In this document: in pieces, positions 12,318 through 23,945 of the stretch
How positions within the stretch are numbered: position 1 is the stretch's first letter
How the letters are laid out: each line of letters starts with the position of its first letter
NCBI GenBank assembly: GCA_025093985.1
Contig: JACAAK010000001.1
Span: 3,348,001 to 3,412,000, forward strand
Origin: Calvatia gigantea
Taxonomy: Eukaryota > Basidiomycota > Agaricomycetes > Agaricales > Lycoperdaceae
Length of the DNA stretch: 64,000 nucleotides
Direction of reading: 5' to 3'
Program-made: the position numbers and the translations under genes
Notes under the pieces: generated by a model
The model's input: only the letters and a program-made list of their open reading frames with translations
Told to the model about the DNA's origin: nothing
Database searches by the model: none

Positions 12318-12745
12318 TTTGGTGAGGGAGGGAGATGGTTTGTCCCCAACGGTGGTTAAGCAATGGTTCTTCCCAGACCCTATCTATACCCAACGGGCAC
12401 GTTGTAGCTGCGAAGAACAAGAAGGAAGCTGCGGGGTGCTGTGGATGCTGTAATGATTGATCCAAGTCCCCATATCGATGCCTAGCGTCCTGTCAGCTGA
12501 TGTTGCGAGAAGGTATTACATATGTAACAATCCACGAGGGAAACGCCCGGCCTCATTGTGACTTGAAGTTAATCTGGACCACAGCAGGTAAAAGGGTGAG
12601 CAGCAGACCTGAGGCCATGGGATGGCTTGGCCAGCAAGTCCTCATGGTCAGTTGCCGTTGTTGATATAAATTTACATAATGCATTGCTCGAATCCGTACG
12701 AATACAAAAAACATAGCAGGAAGGCAGCTTCAACGGACTTTCACC
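12318..12745. promoter_or_regulatory. upstream region of Hsp70-like copy A
   Basis: This stretch holds the promoter of copy A and the 3' flank of copy B. It contains GGATGCTGTAATGAT near 12443 and TCAGCTGATG with the palindrome CAGCTG at 12494-12499. The same pair of motifs lies upstream of copies B and C. Confidence 0.5.
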
Positions 12746-15248
12746 TCAGAAATCCGTGTCGTAAATGATCTCTGCTGGTCCCCTATAAACCTTGTTAGTT
12801 TCTGTACACGTTCAAATATTTCGGACAGATGACAAACTTCTTCTCGACACCCTGTTTGACGTGATCAGCGACTATGAACCAAATCTGGAGTATGAACAAC
12901 ATACATTCTCGATCCAGGCTATCTGAGCTTTCAACTCCGTGACTCCGAATAACAAAATGATATCAACCATAATCTCGTAGTAGGTGCCTCTTCCGCCAAA
13001 ACAAAGGGGAATAGGGATATTCTGCAGATTGGCCTTGACGGTGCAAGCTGTGTGATAATTCGCTACACAAAAGAAATCGCTTTATAAGTTGAGGAGACAA
13101 GTAAATGGGTCTCATTACCTGGATCGTTGTCAATCCACTGGCTTTTCTCCGCTGTCAGATTTCCCTTGTAGCATAAAATCTCCTTATCCATGGATTTCAA
13201 GAAACGTGGATTCGTGGCACTTCTAGCATAGGTACAGCGGAATTCCTGCGTCTCCGATACCTGGGTGTTCTACGTTTCGGTGTTTAGTATCCATACAAAA
13301 ACAGAAGTGCGTGAAGTAATACCCTTCCAAGGATGGCGCTGAACCCATCAGGAATCGCCATCTCACCGGATGCCATCTCAATGCACTGCCATTTGCGCCT
13401 TTGATGTTCTGCAAGGGTCGGATCGTATACTGTGCAACAGTTGACGCCAAAGGCACTCCGAGTAACTCGTGAACGGACGGGACGATCGAGGACGCCGGAA
13501 ATAGCGCCGTCCGCGACTACCTTGTTGCTGTGCGTTAAAAAAATTTGTTCAGAATTCCCGGCCCCACCAGTTGCGAGGACTTACACTTGAGTGTCTGGTC
13601 TATACACCTGAAGGCCATGTGGTTCTAAACTATCCTTCACGCGTTTGAAAAGGTAATCGCTTGCGGCAAAACCGCCAACAAGAAAAACTGTCTGTTCGAA
13701 AATAAATAAATAAGAAACAACGCAATACGCGGGGTTCATAGGCATGGGGTGTCAAGGATGCTTACAGAGATAGATTTAAAGGCAATTCTTCGCTGGGCTA
13801 AGACGCCATCAATGACGCACTTGACAGAGGGCTCAAAGAAAGAGGCAACCTCCCTCCTGTGCGAAGGTGAGCTGTTGCATAGGAAGGGTGAGGTGGATAC
13901 GGACCCTTCAAGGCGAAGTTTTCCCGCAGTAATCTTCAGCTTGGGATCTCTATCTCGCGCGGAGCCAAAACGAATGTAGTGAGGGTCAGATTCATCACGG
14001 AAGGCACATTTCGTCGTCCGATCAAAATATCTCTTCATCTCAGGAATGTCTCTGTGAAACTTGGAACCCCCGAGTAATTCTAAATAAATAAATAAAATAA
14101 GAAAAAAGTGAGTAAAACACCCGAGTAGCTCAATTCCATGGCGTACTGTCCAGGTGACCCTGAGCGGCTTCCGTTACAAAAATCGAACCCTTGAAATGGC
14201 CTGAACAAGATGTTAGCCCCCGGCGCGGTATTGATTGGAGCCACCTGCAGACTCACATTGGGATTCTGCAATTTCTTCGAAGGTTTTTCCATTAGAATTG
14301 GAAGCATAAGCGCTGATATCTAGGGTCCCTCCACCGGCGTCAACGATCGTGATTCCATCACCTCGCTGTTGAAGAAAAGCTGTCACCAACCCCCTCCGGT
14401 GGGAAAGTAGCGCAACCTACCCGGATTGAATCGCTCATCAACCCTTTGTCAATACATCGGTTGAGGCTAGCCTCGCCCTCGGTGATGAAAGTCAGCTGGT
14501 TCCGTCCCCCGGCCTTAATGAGACCAGCCTTCTCTGCAGCTTGCCTCATCAAGGCCTGCTGGGGACCTTCCCACCCATTAGGGTGCGAAAGAATATAATG
14601 TATCTCTCTCCCCGACCAGAGGTCAGTGCCGATACCAGGATGAACTTGCTGAATGTACTGTTTGGCGCAGTCGTTGAGGTATTTCAAGAAATCCGCTACA
14701 ACCTCAACCACCGATTTCCCGAGTGGCAAATCGGGGATGTGAGTGCCTCCCTCCATAAAAGCTGCTGTCCTAGGGCGCAGGTGCAATTTGAACCTGTTAC
14801 GGGGGGGGGAGGGATGAGTATCCAAACACCGTAATGGGGTGGTGCGGTTTACCATTCTGTTTTCACCCAATCCTCCTCTTCAGCGATGATGTCCATCCCG
14901 TCTCGTTCAGTTTCAGCGCCAGCAGCACGAACTTGACCATCCTTGCTGTAGTACATGACCGAAGGTATCTTGGCATTCCCGCCAGCTATTTCTTGCCCTG
15001 GAAATCTTTCAGCTGAGCGTCAGAGCTGCATAAACTAGCGACTGCAACAGCAGCTCAACTTGTGCACGCCCTGAATCTCTGGCTCTTTTCCGGGGTCGAG
15101 AATGCTGCAAGGGCCATTAATTACTCTTTTGTTAGTCCACTTTCTCAAAGGTAGCTGGTTACCTATACGATATACCACTGTACGTCGTGCCTAAGTCAAA
15201 CGCGAGGAGCAATTTGCGTTCTGGTCCGGAATAGGGCTCTCTAGACAT
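12746..15248 (-). CDS. Hsp70-like ATPase, HSPA12 type, copy B
   Basis: This is a tandem paralogue of copy A with the same exon plan. It starts at 15248 with MSREPYSGPERKLLLAF and phosphate-1 loop DLGTTYSG. The middle carries YILSHPNGWEGPQQALM (about 14560), TEGEASLNRCIDKG, DAGGGTLDISAYAS (about 14330), FEPSVKCVIDGVL (about 13830), VFLVGGFAASDYL (about 13690) and an NKVVADGAI exon (about 13520). The C-terminus ends GPAEIIYDTDF at the stop at 12746. No break was seen. ATP-binding residues are conserved, so the product is probably an active ATPase. The gene lies between copies A and C with about 430 and 930 nt of spacer, as expected for unequal crossing-over within a cluster. Precise exon limits were not all fixed. 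Confidence 0.87.
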
Positions 15249-16178
15249 GGTTAGTGAATGAAGAAGAGAGAGTAAGAACAATGGTTCTTCCGCAGCTTGC
15301 CTTATGGCACGAGATGCCGCAAGCAAGTGTCGTAACTGCCCAAGAACAAATGGAAACAGCAGGATGCTGTAATGATCGGCCAGACGCCCGTCGGTGGTTG
15401 GCTAATGGTCAGCTGATGTGACGGGACAAAGGAATACAAGTTAAACCTTAAGAACCAGTCAGTCTAATAAATTATACAGGGGTACACAGGCATGTTGTGC
15501 TCGCTTCAGTTGCTTGAAATATGCACGAGAATTGAGGCGAAGGCACGATTTCGTACAGTACATATACCAGGGGAAACGGTCAAGTAATCAAGAGGACAAA
15601 AAGTGATATCAACCATGGACAGACAAAAGAAAGAGACCTTTAGCAACATCCATAAAAGATGCGGCACGAGTGTTCAACGTTGCAACGCTCGGCCACGAGC
15701 CGCTCGGTGCTGGTTGAGTTTGCTGTCCTGATAAACCAATCGGCGTTCGACAACAATGCACCCTCGAGCTGCGCGAAGTGGCTCTTTGTGACTTAGTCTG
15801 TAACAAGCGATGCCGGTAAGGTGGGGTGTTCGGTACTTCACAATACCGTCCTTGGTGTTATTGCTCCCCTGTCTTCCAATAATAAATAAGGTTCACATTA
15901 TAGCGTTGTGGCCGGTCAACATTCCTTACACACTGCATCAACAAATTAATATGACGCAGGTCATCTCAAAATCCTACCAAATTCAAAAAGTGTGTAGTGC
16001 GTCGTATTGAAAAATATACTTTTTGGATTTAACACGATACCAATGCGGCTGGTGTCACATTAACTCGCCGCCAGTGTAACAGCCATCGCCAATGCAGAAT
16101 GATTCAAATGCGGGTTCCGTAAAAATACACGTAGTGACTAAACTTAGGAATCTCAAAGACCTCACCCTTTGCCTCCAC
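15249..16178. other. intergenic stretch with Hsp70 copy B promoter
   Basis: The part next to copy B carries the shared promoter motifs: GGATGCTGTAATGAT at 15362 and GGTGGTTGGCTAATGGTCAG, followed by CTGATG, at 15393-15416. The remaining part, 15450-16178, shows no supported gene; a 65-codon minus-strand ORF at 15609-15806 has no recognisable domain. Confidence 0.5.
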
Positions 16179-18644
16179 TCAAAGATCGGTATCGTAAATG
16201 AGCTCTGCAGGTCCTCTAAAATGTCTTGTTAGTCGCTCTGTACCCATCCAAAACATCGCAACACCGTAACAAACCTCTTCTCAACACCCTATATCCAACA
16301 AGTCAGCGACAAGCAAATTTGGTTAAATGAGGGCGCGACATACGTTGTGCTTCCAGGCTATCTGTGCCTTTAGCTCCGTAAGCCCGAACAAAAAAATAAT
16401 GTCAATCAAGACCTCGTGATACTTCTTTCCCTTTGGATCGAAACGTCGAGGTATCGGGACATTTGCTAAATTGGCCTGGATGGTACAGGCTTTGTGATAA
16501 TTCCCTACAAATCCATTCATGAGATTCGTCGATAAGGAAGAACCACAGCTCGCCTACCCGGGTCATTGTCCATCCATTTGGCTTTCTCTCCAGTCAAGTT
16601 TCCGCGATAACATATGATTTCCTGCGCTAACGCCCTCAAGAGGCGTGGCTTCGATGCCCCCCTTCTATAAGTGCAGCGGAACTCTTGCGTCTCCGATACT
16701 TGGGTATTCTGTTCCCGTAGAATCTAAGTATCCTGGTAACGGCCAGGGAAATAACGTTACCCTCGGAAGGACGACACTAAAACCGTCTGGAATCGCAGTC
16801 TCCCCGGACCATATCTGAACGCATTGCCATCGACGTTTGACATGCTCCGGATTTGTTGGGTCGAATATGGGGAGGAACTTGATGCCGAAAGCGCGTGTTG
16901 TGACTCGAGAACGGACGGGGCGATCAAGAACGCCTGCAATAGCACCGTCCGCGACTACCTTATTGCTTATCAAATGAAAAAGAGTTAAGATCGTCCCCTC
17001 TGCTTTTGTTACGAGCACTCACATCTGCGTATCTGGCCTGAATACTTGAAGGCCATGTGATTCCAAACTTTCCTTCACTCGCTTGAAGAGATAGTCGCTT
17101 GCGGCGAAACCACCGACGAGAAAAACGCACTTCCCCGTCCGGACGTTAAAGGTGGCACGTTCCAATACATCAAAAGGCTTACAGCAATGGGCTTATGGGC
17201 GGTACGACACTGAGTCAGAACCCCATCTACCATACAACGGACGGCAGGCTCAAAGAAAGAGGCAACGTCTTTCCTATGCTGGAGCTCAGTCTTTCAACAG
17301 GGGTCAAATGAATGTATTGCGTACCCATCGAGACGCAGCTTTCCGGCAACAATCTTCAACTTGACATCCTTGTCGCGCACTGAGCCGAAGCGAATGAAGT
17401 GTGGATCATTCGGGTCACGAAAAGCGCATTTCGTCGTCTTATCGAAATACCGTTTCATTTCGGTAAGATCCCTGTGAAACGTGGAGCCTTGGAGGAGCTC
17501 TGAAAGAAAAGGTGAGTTTTGGCGCTGGTAAGCGGAATTCCTCCACCATACTATCTAAATAATCCTCGGCGGCCGTCGTCACAAAAATGGAGCCCTTAGG
17601 GTGGCCTACATGAAATGGGGTCTTAATATGGTGTTTCAAACCAGCCAGAAGACTCACACTGCGCTTCTGCGACTTCATTAAAGGTCTTTCCATTGTCCGT
17701 GGAAGCATAGGCGCTGATATCTATGGTTCCTCCACCAGCATCAATGATAGTAACACCATCGCCCTTCTGTTGCAGGATATTTTTTAGGGCTGTTCTTTAA
17801 TAGGAACTTCACCCAGGCTTACCCGAATCAAATCGATGTTCAGTCCTTTTTCGAAGCATCGGTTGAGACTCGCCTCTCCCTCAGTGATGAAGGTGAGTTG
17901 GTTTCGTCCCCCAGACTTAATGAGACCAGCCTTCTCCGCGGCTTGCCTCATCAAAGTCTGTTGGGGACCCTCCCACCCATTTGGGTGTGAAAGAATATAA
18001 TGTATCTCCGACCCAGCCCAGAGACGAGCCCCGATTCCAGGATGGACCTCTTGGATGTACTTCTTGGCACAGTCGTTCAGATACTTCAGGAAATCCGATA
18101 AAACCTCAACAACTGTCTTTCCAAGAGGCAGAGGTGGGATGCGCGCACTACCGGTTGTGAAATCTTTTGTCTTGGGACGTAAATGTAACTTAAACCTATA
18201 GACCTCAAATACGTCAATTGTAGCAAACGTGCAAGGCGGTTCGAAACCCTCACCATTCTGTCTTGACCCAATCTTCCTCTTCCGCGATAATGTCGATTCC
18301 GTCCCGTTCTGTTTCTGCTCCAGCGGCACGAACTTGGCCATCCCTGCTATAATACATGACAGATGGTATCTTCGCGTTTCCACCCGCCAATTCTTGGCCT
18401 GGAAACCTTCAGCCAGCCTAGCGTCAGAGTTGCATAAAGTCGACACTGCAAACAGTAGCTCAACTTGTGCACGCCCTGAATCTCCGGCTGTTTTCCAGAA
18501 TCGAGAATGCTACAGGATCCATTAATCATTTTTCATTAGTGGCACACTCGCGATCGATTACCAGTAAGATAGACCACTGTAGGTGGTGCCGACGTCGAAA
18601 GCGAGGAGTAGTTTACGTGGTCCGGTATATGGGGCTCTGGACAT
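16179..18644 (-). CDS. Hsp70-like ATPase, HSPA12 type, copy C
   Basis: This is the third intact tandem paralogue. It starts at 18644 with MSRAPYTGPRKLLLAF and phosphate-1 loop DVGTTYSG, and continues through LDSGKQPEIQGVHK, YILSHPNGWEGPQQTLM (about 17980) and TEGEASLNRCFEKG. Then come DAGGGTIDISAYAS (about 17730), FKGSIFVTTAAEDYLDSM-like helix, FEPAVRCMVDGVL (about 17240), VFLVGGFAASDYLF (about 17110) and an NKVVADGAIAGVLDRP exon (about 16950). It ends GPAELIYDTDL, stop at 16179. The ATP-site motifs are all present. Its start codon faces the start of the unrelated A1 gene only 153 nt away, so the two share one divergent promoter. Short ORFs in other frames across this gene are shadows. Confidence 0.87.
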
Positions 18645-18797
18645 GCTGGCGAATGGAAGTAAAGGTATGCACCCCCGAGAACGAACGTTAATGAACGCCT
18701 GGATAATGTTTCTTCCCACACTTCACAACACGCTGCAACGGCATGTTCCAAGATTGCTGCGGGATGCTGTAAGGCCTGGCTTAGCCTTCATTAATCA
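18645..18797. promoter_or_regulatory. divergent promoter between Hsp70 copy C and gene A1
   Basis: This 153-nt spacer separates two start codons facing away from each other. It contains GGGATGCTGTAAGGC near 18768, and a TCAGCTGA palindrome lies just inside the A1 side at 18816-18823. The same elements occur upstream of Hsp70 copies A and B and of gene A2, so it is probably the ancestral control region. The exact starts of transcription are unknown; if A1 starts at a later ATG the spacer is longer. Confidence 0.5.
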
Positions 18798-20288
18798 TTG
18801 GCGACCGATCATCAGTCAGCTGACGGTCCTAAGGTCGTTATCAACCATCCGCTACTTAAAGAAGCGTTGAATCGACTTGAGAGAGAAACACTCAACACCC
18901 GAACCCACCTTACGGAAACGATGAGACGAAACCGAGTAAGCCGTGTACACCTCATCCATTCCATTCCTTTGCTTACGCAACAACTCAAGAGTACATATGG
19001 GGTTGCCCTGCGTGGCATAACATATAACCTACCTAAAGAGCGTCCATCAGCTGATGAAACCGAAAAGAAGAAACCTCAGAAAGCCAGTGGGGAGTCCACC
19101 GCCCCTCCGCGCACATCGAGCACTGGACAGGTGCCAACACACTCTGGGAACAGGAACCCATCTACGCCGAACAAGAGCGGCGCACCTAAATTGAAGCCAG
19201 ACCCCGGCGCACAAGAACAGCAAACCCAGCAACGAAAGCTGCAAGCCCGTGAATTGGAGGAGCGTAAAAGGCGGCTATACGAAGAAAGAGAGCGGTTGGT
19301 CATCACTATCTCGAAGATGGAAGAGAGAAACAAAGACAAGAAGATGGAACTAGAATCTTTGCAGGAAGTCGACGAAACGGAAAAGTGGGAAGACGACTTG
19401 TTCAAAATGAGGCAGGAGGAATTGCGAAATGCCCGCACTGTCATCGAGACGCATTCCAAGACGTCAAACAGCGACGTCTGGTACTATATCAGAGATCTCA
19501 ATGACCAAATTATCCGTGTCGCGTCTCATACCGCCAACCAATTGGTCAAGAAGGAACCCCAAGCCTCGCCGGAGGAGATCACAAAGATACTCGGCAATGG
19601 ATTTTTGGGATTGTTCCCAAAGTTGAAAGCCGAGCGTCCCATGGAGAAGTTACTTGTCCAGGCAATCCTTCAAATTTTTCTTACCCGGTCGTGCACGCTA
19701 CTCTTGAGCTCCTGGAATCTCGGAATCTCAAGGTCCGGTCAATTAATTAACTCCATGTATGATTGCATACGAGGCACAGGTGAGTCCTTTAAATATTCCG
19801 GATGGTCTTGCCACAAGTTTAACTTCGACGTAGAGGAACAAATGGTAGCTGGGAAATGGAGGCAGATAACGTTCGCAGAAATACCACACGGAACCAAAAC
19901 GGAGCTTTTACAGGAATTTGCAGCTTCTAAGTCGCGGGGGGTCGTGGAGATTTTATCTTGTGCTGGATGGGCGGGAGACACCGAGAAGATCTCGCGGCGA
20001 GTCTCGCATCTGATGAGGAAGACAGAATATCTAAGAATGGACATCAGAGCTGCTGTTATCTACGCTGACTTCCAGCCACAGATCGCTGTGTTTGATGGCG
20101 AGTATGACGATTCCACGATGATTGTTGACAAATCCAATTTTGGGGGAGAGGAAATCCGAGACGCCAAGGGCCGTCACATATTAGGAAGTACGGGGTTGGG
20201 GTGGAAGGTTGGAGAGAATGTGAAGCAGAGAACACGAGTGCTACTTATTGAGTCGTTCGGGGACCGGTTTCGCCCTTCGACCAAGTAG
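18798..20288 (+). CDS. unknown family, subfamily A, copy A1
   Basis: Not recognised. Exons 18798-19779 and 19834-20288 give 478 residues. The N-terminal third is polar and low in complexity. A coiled coil of about 80 residues follows (RKLQARELEERKRRLYEERE onward, about residues 140-220), ending in KWEDDLFKMRQEEL. A helical middle holds MEKLLVQAILQIFL and LLLSSWNLGI. The second exon starts EEQMVAGKWRQITF and ends GSTGLGWKV and TRVLLIESF, the marks of subfamily A. The 54-nt intron is a multiple of three and has no stop, so an unspliced message would still be read through. The first exon is longer at its N-terminus than the sister genes, and the start is the least certain part. It is the first gene of an all-plus-strand array and is divergent from Hsp70 copy C. 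Confidence 0.75.
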   Translation: MATDHQSADGPKVVINHPLLKEALNRLERETLNTRTHLTETMRRNRVSRVHLIHSIPLLTQQLKSTYGVALRGITYNLPKERPSADETEKKKPQKASGESTAPPRTSSTGQVPTHSGNRNPSTPNKSGAPKLKPDPGAQEQQTQQRKLQARELEERKRRLYEERERLVITISKMEERNKDKKMELESLQEVDETEKWEDDLFKMRQEELRNARTVIETHSKTSNSDVWYYIRDLNDQIIRVASHTANQLVKKEPQASPEEITKILGNGFLGLFPKLKAERPMEKLLVQAILQIFLTRSCTLLLSSWNLGISRSGQLINSMYDCIRGTGESFKYSGWSCHKFNFDVEEQMVAGKWRQITFAEIPHGTKTELLQEFAASKSRGVVEILSCAGWAGDTEKISRRVSHLMRKTEYLRMDIRAAVIYADFQPQIAVFDGEYDDSTMIVDKSNFGGEEIRDAKGRHILGSTGLGWKVGENVKQRTRVLLIESFGDRFRPSTK

Positions 20289-20645
20289 ACGCGGGCTTGC
20301 AACACAACGTAGCGTTCACAAGCTATTGGGCAGGGATGGCCCCTTGAGCTGTAACAGTAGTACTTGCAGTTGTGATCATGGATAGGGCTCAAATGACAAC
20401 GGCTTGCTTGTCCACATTAGCCCTTTCAAAAAACGATACTTTTGCTACTAAGTCCAATTTTTATATTCAAAGCTTTCCCAGCCTTACTTCTAATCCCGAT
20501 GTTATAACCCATTCTTATTCAACATGCATCAACACGGGGCCACCTTCGCCTAATTCCGCAGCGGGCCCCTTAGAGTTAGAACCAAACGCTTCTGGGCGTC
20601 ACACCCCTAGGTCTTCTCTTGCCCAATTCCTTATCACACTCTGTC
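20289..20645. other. spacer A1-B1
   Basis: This is intergenic spacer of about 360 nt. An in-frame extension of B1 to an upstream ATG at 20619 is possible. Nothing else is seen. Confidence 0.5.
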
Positions 20646-21887
20646 ATGACCGAGCGGCATCCCCCACTTCAGACAAATCGGCCCCCATCTCGACAATCAA
20701 ATACTGAGGCATCGAGAAGTTGTTCATGTCCGATCTCAGGCGATTGCTCGAACACTGGACACTGCCCGAGCAAAATCAAATCAAATGATGATGCTCAGCG
20801 TGAGCTAGAGATCGAGGAATTGGAAAATGATATAAAGCGGCTCAAAAATAACGAGAAGCAGCTCCAGGAAGAGTTCCGGGGGCTGGAAGAGGCCACAAAA
20901 GAGGTGAAGCGGAAACTAGAGAAACGGGAGGACGGTCGGGTGCATTTGCAGAGGGTAACGGAGAAGCTGACCATCGCTCAGAAGTTCCTCTCGACGGCTG
21001 ATAGTCTGTCTCAAGGGGATGTGGTCCAAGCGATGGAGGCTCTCAATGAAGAGATCTTTCAACTCACCTCGATCGTCGCGGATAAGATCCAGGTGGAGGA
21101 GAAAATTGCCCCACATGAGGGGCGGGTCAAAACTTTTGGGGACCGCTTGGCACCGTTCTTGAAGCGAGAATTTGTATTGGAGGTGATAGCGCCGAAACAA
21201 CTGGAAGATACGCTTGGGTTGCAGATAGGTTGGCAAGCGATTCTCGTGCGTTGGTGCTCAAATGTCATTCGACGGTGGACGCTAGCAGAAACCGACGAGG
21301 TAAATGAGGAGTTGGCGAGGATTTATAAAGGTGTCGTAGCTCGGAGTAAGAATACGTGTCGTCGGCGACATCAATAACGTTACTCATTGGCGCTCTTAGA
21401 CGGACAGGCAGTAGGAGGCCGCTGGCGCGCCTTAACCCATCGGGCCATGCACAGCGCCTCACCGGTGAACTCCGCAGCACTTGTTGAATCTGTGGTCAAT
21501 GGTCTGGTCGCCTTACCAGTCTTGTGTGGTTATATCCGCTCCAAAGAGGAAGACGCCGAGTTATGCAATGCATTTCGGCCACGTATCGAGTCCCTCTTTG
21601 AGAAATGCCTCAATTTCCGGAAGATGGTAGGGGAAGGATTAACGTCGGTGGACATCGAACCGTGTTTGTACGAGTTAGGCGAGCAGTACAACCCGAAGCG
21701 TGCAGGCTTGGAGTACGAAAGCGAGGAGTCAGCAGAGAAACAAGGTACCATCGCGTGTACGCTGAGCTTGGGGTTGAACGCCCTGCGCCGGTTGAAGGTT
21801 CAGCAGGGGGTAGTCGTGGAGAGCAGAGAACCGATGCTGAAGCCTAAGGTAATCCTTCAAAAGACTCTGACGGAGATCATCTCGTAG
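20646..21887 (+). CDS. unknown family, subfamily B, copy B1
   Basis: Not recognised. Exons 20646-21345 and 21400-21887 give 395 residues. After a polar N-terminus comes a coiled coil (ELEIEELENDIKRLKNNEK, about residues 60-110). The subfamily B core follows: KLTIAQKFLSTADSLSQGDV and MEALNEEIFQLTSIVADKIQ, then LQIGWQAILVRWCSNVI. The second exon (488 nt) starts GQAVGGRWRALTHRA, carries LCGYIRSKEED, CLNFRKMVGEGLTSVDIEP and LEYESEESAEKQG, and ends LKPKVILQKTLTEIIS. The intron (54 nt) is at the same place and phase as in subfamily A, just before the G-R-W-R or G-K-W-R motif, so A and B are distant paralogues. No signal peptide or membrane helix is seen; a soluble helical protein is likely. Confidence 0.8.
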
Positions 21888-22265
21888 TAGATATTATCCC
21901 AACAACTTCGTGTAACCAGCGCTGTAACTTCTTTGAACACGGTCGGTTTCAAGTGGATTCTCGACCCGAGCCTGTCTGGTATTGCTGCACCACCTATAAC
22001 CCTCTTTTGGGGTAACTAAAGCTTGAATAAATTGCCATATTTATATTGTCCATGCCTTTTTCCTACCTGAGTCGGGCCGAATTAAGCTGCAAAATGATGA
22101 TTGGCCTAGTCCCGGTGGTTGGCCATTGGTCAGCTGATGCTACCAAGAAGGCGTATTTTAATTTACTCGAGAACCAGTCACGCCTCGTGCTGACAGCCTC
22201 ATGGAATAAATGGAGGGTGAGCGGGTAAGTAACGTACACCTTGCATCTATTCTACCATACTGCTC
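21888..22265. promoter_or_regulatory. spacer B1-A2 carrying an Hsp70-type promoter segment
   Basis: At 22095-22137 the spacer has GGTGGTTGGCCATTGGTCAG followed by CTGATG, preceded by ATGATTGGCC. This nearly matches the promoter of Hsp70 copy B at 15372-15416. The ATG of A2 lies about 130 nt downstream. It looks like a copy of the divergent Hsp70/A promoter that has lost its Hsp70 side. Confidence 0.55.
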
Positions 22266-23590
22266 ATGGACCAACTTAAGAACATGTATCATACTTTCGT
22301 GCGCGGACATCAAAGCCCATCAGACGAGCTCACAGAGGATGGGAGTGGACAATACATACCCACTGGTGGAACAACCAGACCGCAGAATACGGATGAGGAA
22401 TCCGCAAACGCGGCGATTGCAACTTATAGTGGGCCCACACCAAAGTTTCCTCTGCGGGGGAGTTTGTCCAAGTACAGCAGGAGGGACAAATCTGAAGCCA
22501 AACCAAGCATGGCCGTGCGGCACCAAATCTATCGGCGGACGTCGGAAACCAGGAAGTTAGAGGAGTATAAGCGATTGCTGCGTGCTGAACGGGAGCGATT
22601 GATTGGCACTACCTCAGGAGTGAGAGAGGACAACATGCGCAAAATGATGGAATTAGAATCTCTGACGAACCGGGATAATGCGGGGAAGTACGAGGACGAG
22701 TTGTTCGACATGAGGTTGGAAGAATTACAGAGCGCGCAGGCTCTCATTCAGACAGGCTCTTCAGCATCGGAGCGGGATATCAGACGCCAAATTAGGCACC
22801 TGAACGACGAAATCGCTCGCGTCGCGTCGAATATTACTGAAACAATGACCGAGAACGTCCCGCATGGTGGACTGGAGGAGATTGGCGCAATTCTCGGTAA
22901 TGGATTCATGGGTTTCTTCCCAGAACCCAAGGCCGGGCGTTCAATGGAGAAGCTGCTCGTCCAAGCAATTCTCCGAATCTTTCTTGCGCGGTCAAGTATG
23001 TTCGTTATAAACTCCTGGAACCTCAAAAGCCAGAAAACTAGCGTTGCACTCAACCTTCTGTATGATCGGATAAGGAGCGAAGGTGAGCACCTTGCGTTCT
23101 GGCTATCCTTGCGGTAAAGCAACTTTGTCTAGAGGAACAAATGGTAGCCGGGAAATGGAAGCAAATTGCATTCACGCAAGTACCGTGCGGACCTAACGCA
23201 AAAGATCTCCAGGAGTACGCAAACTACAAGGCGCAAAAAGTTGCGGAGATATTAACTTCTGCTGGGTGGGCAGAAGATACTGAGAAGATTCAGCAACAGG
23301 TCTTACAGCTGATGTTAAGGGCGGAAAAGATCAGGATGGATGTCAAGGGGGGGATTATTTCTCCTGACTGCCAGCCCTGGCTCGCTGCTTATGACGAAGA
23401 ATTTGATGCCTCAACGATGAGGGATGTTGGCGTGGAATTCGGAATGGAAATAGTCAAGCACGCCAGAGGCCATCGAGTATTGGGTAGTCCAGGACTAGGA
23501 TTGAAAGTAGGCGGAGATGTGGGGGTGAGAACCCGCGTGTTGCTCATCGAGTCGTTTCAAGAATGTCACCGACGTCGGAGCGGACGCTGA
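22266..23590 (+). CDS. unknown family, subfamily A, copy A2
   Basis: Not recognised. Exons 22266-23082 and 23133-23590, with a 50-nt GT-AG intron containing stops, give 424 residues. The order is the same as in A1: polar N-terminus, coiled coil (RKLEEYKRLLRAERERLIG), KYEDELFDMRLEELQ, DIRRQIRHLNDEIARVA, a helical middle with ILGNGFMGFFPEP and MEKLLVQAILRIFL. The second exon opens EEQMVAGKWKQIAF, has AGWAEDTEKIQQQVLQLM, and ends LGSPGLGLKV and TRVLLIESF. It is most like A1; GNGF-GLFPK/E is shared only by A1 and A2, while A3 and A4 form another pair. No catalytic motif is visible. Confidence 0.8.
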
Positions 23591-23945
23591 TTTGCGGTGT
23601 AGTACGTTGATCGGACGGAACTCTGACGGAAGTATATGATACCTTGTATGATAACACATGTACAGCGCACAAAGCCTGAACTTTATTTCCCAATGACGGC
23701 AGCCTCAGCTGTGATGGGGACTGGCGGTTAGATACTCGCACCTGCAGCTTCTATATTCGGGCCATCCCATCGTGGTTCGGCACTATGGCCTCGATTCTCA
23801 CGGCGCACTCATTTTGGGCGTGTATCAACATGAGGTCACCTTCACCGAAGCCCGCAGTAGATTATCTAGATGGGGGGATGCATTATCCCGGAGTTTGGCG
23901 TCAAATCCTCGCTTTCCTCCCAACCTATCATTGTACTTGGCCATG
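23591..23945. other. spacer A2-B2
   Basis: This spacer has no supported feature. An ORF beginning at 23772 runs into the B2 start region in the same frame, so B2 could begin further upstream. Confidence 0.45.
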
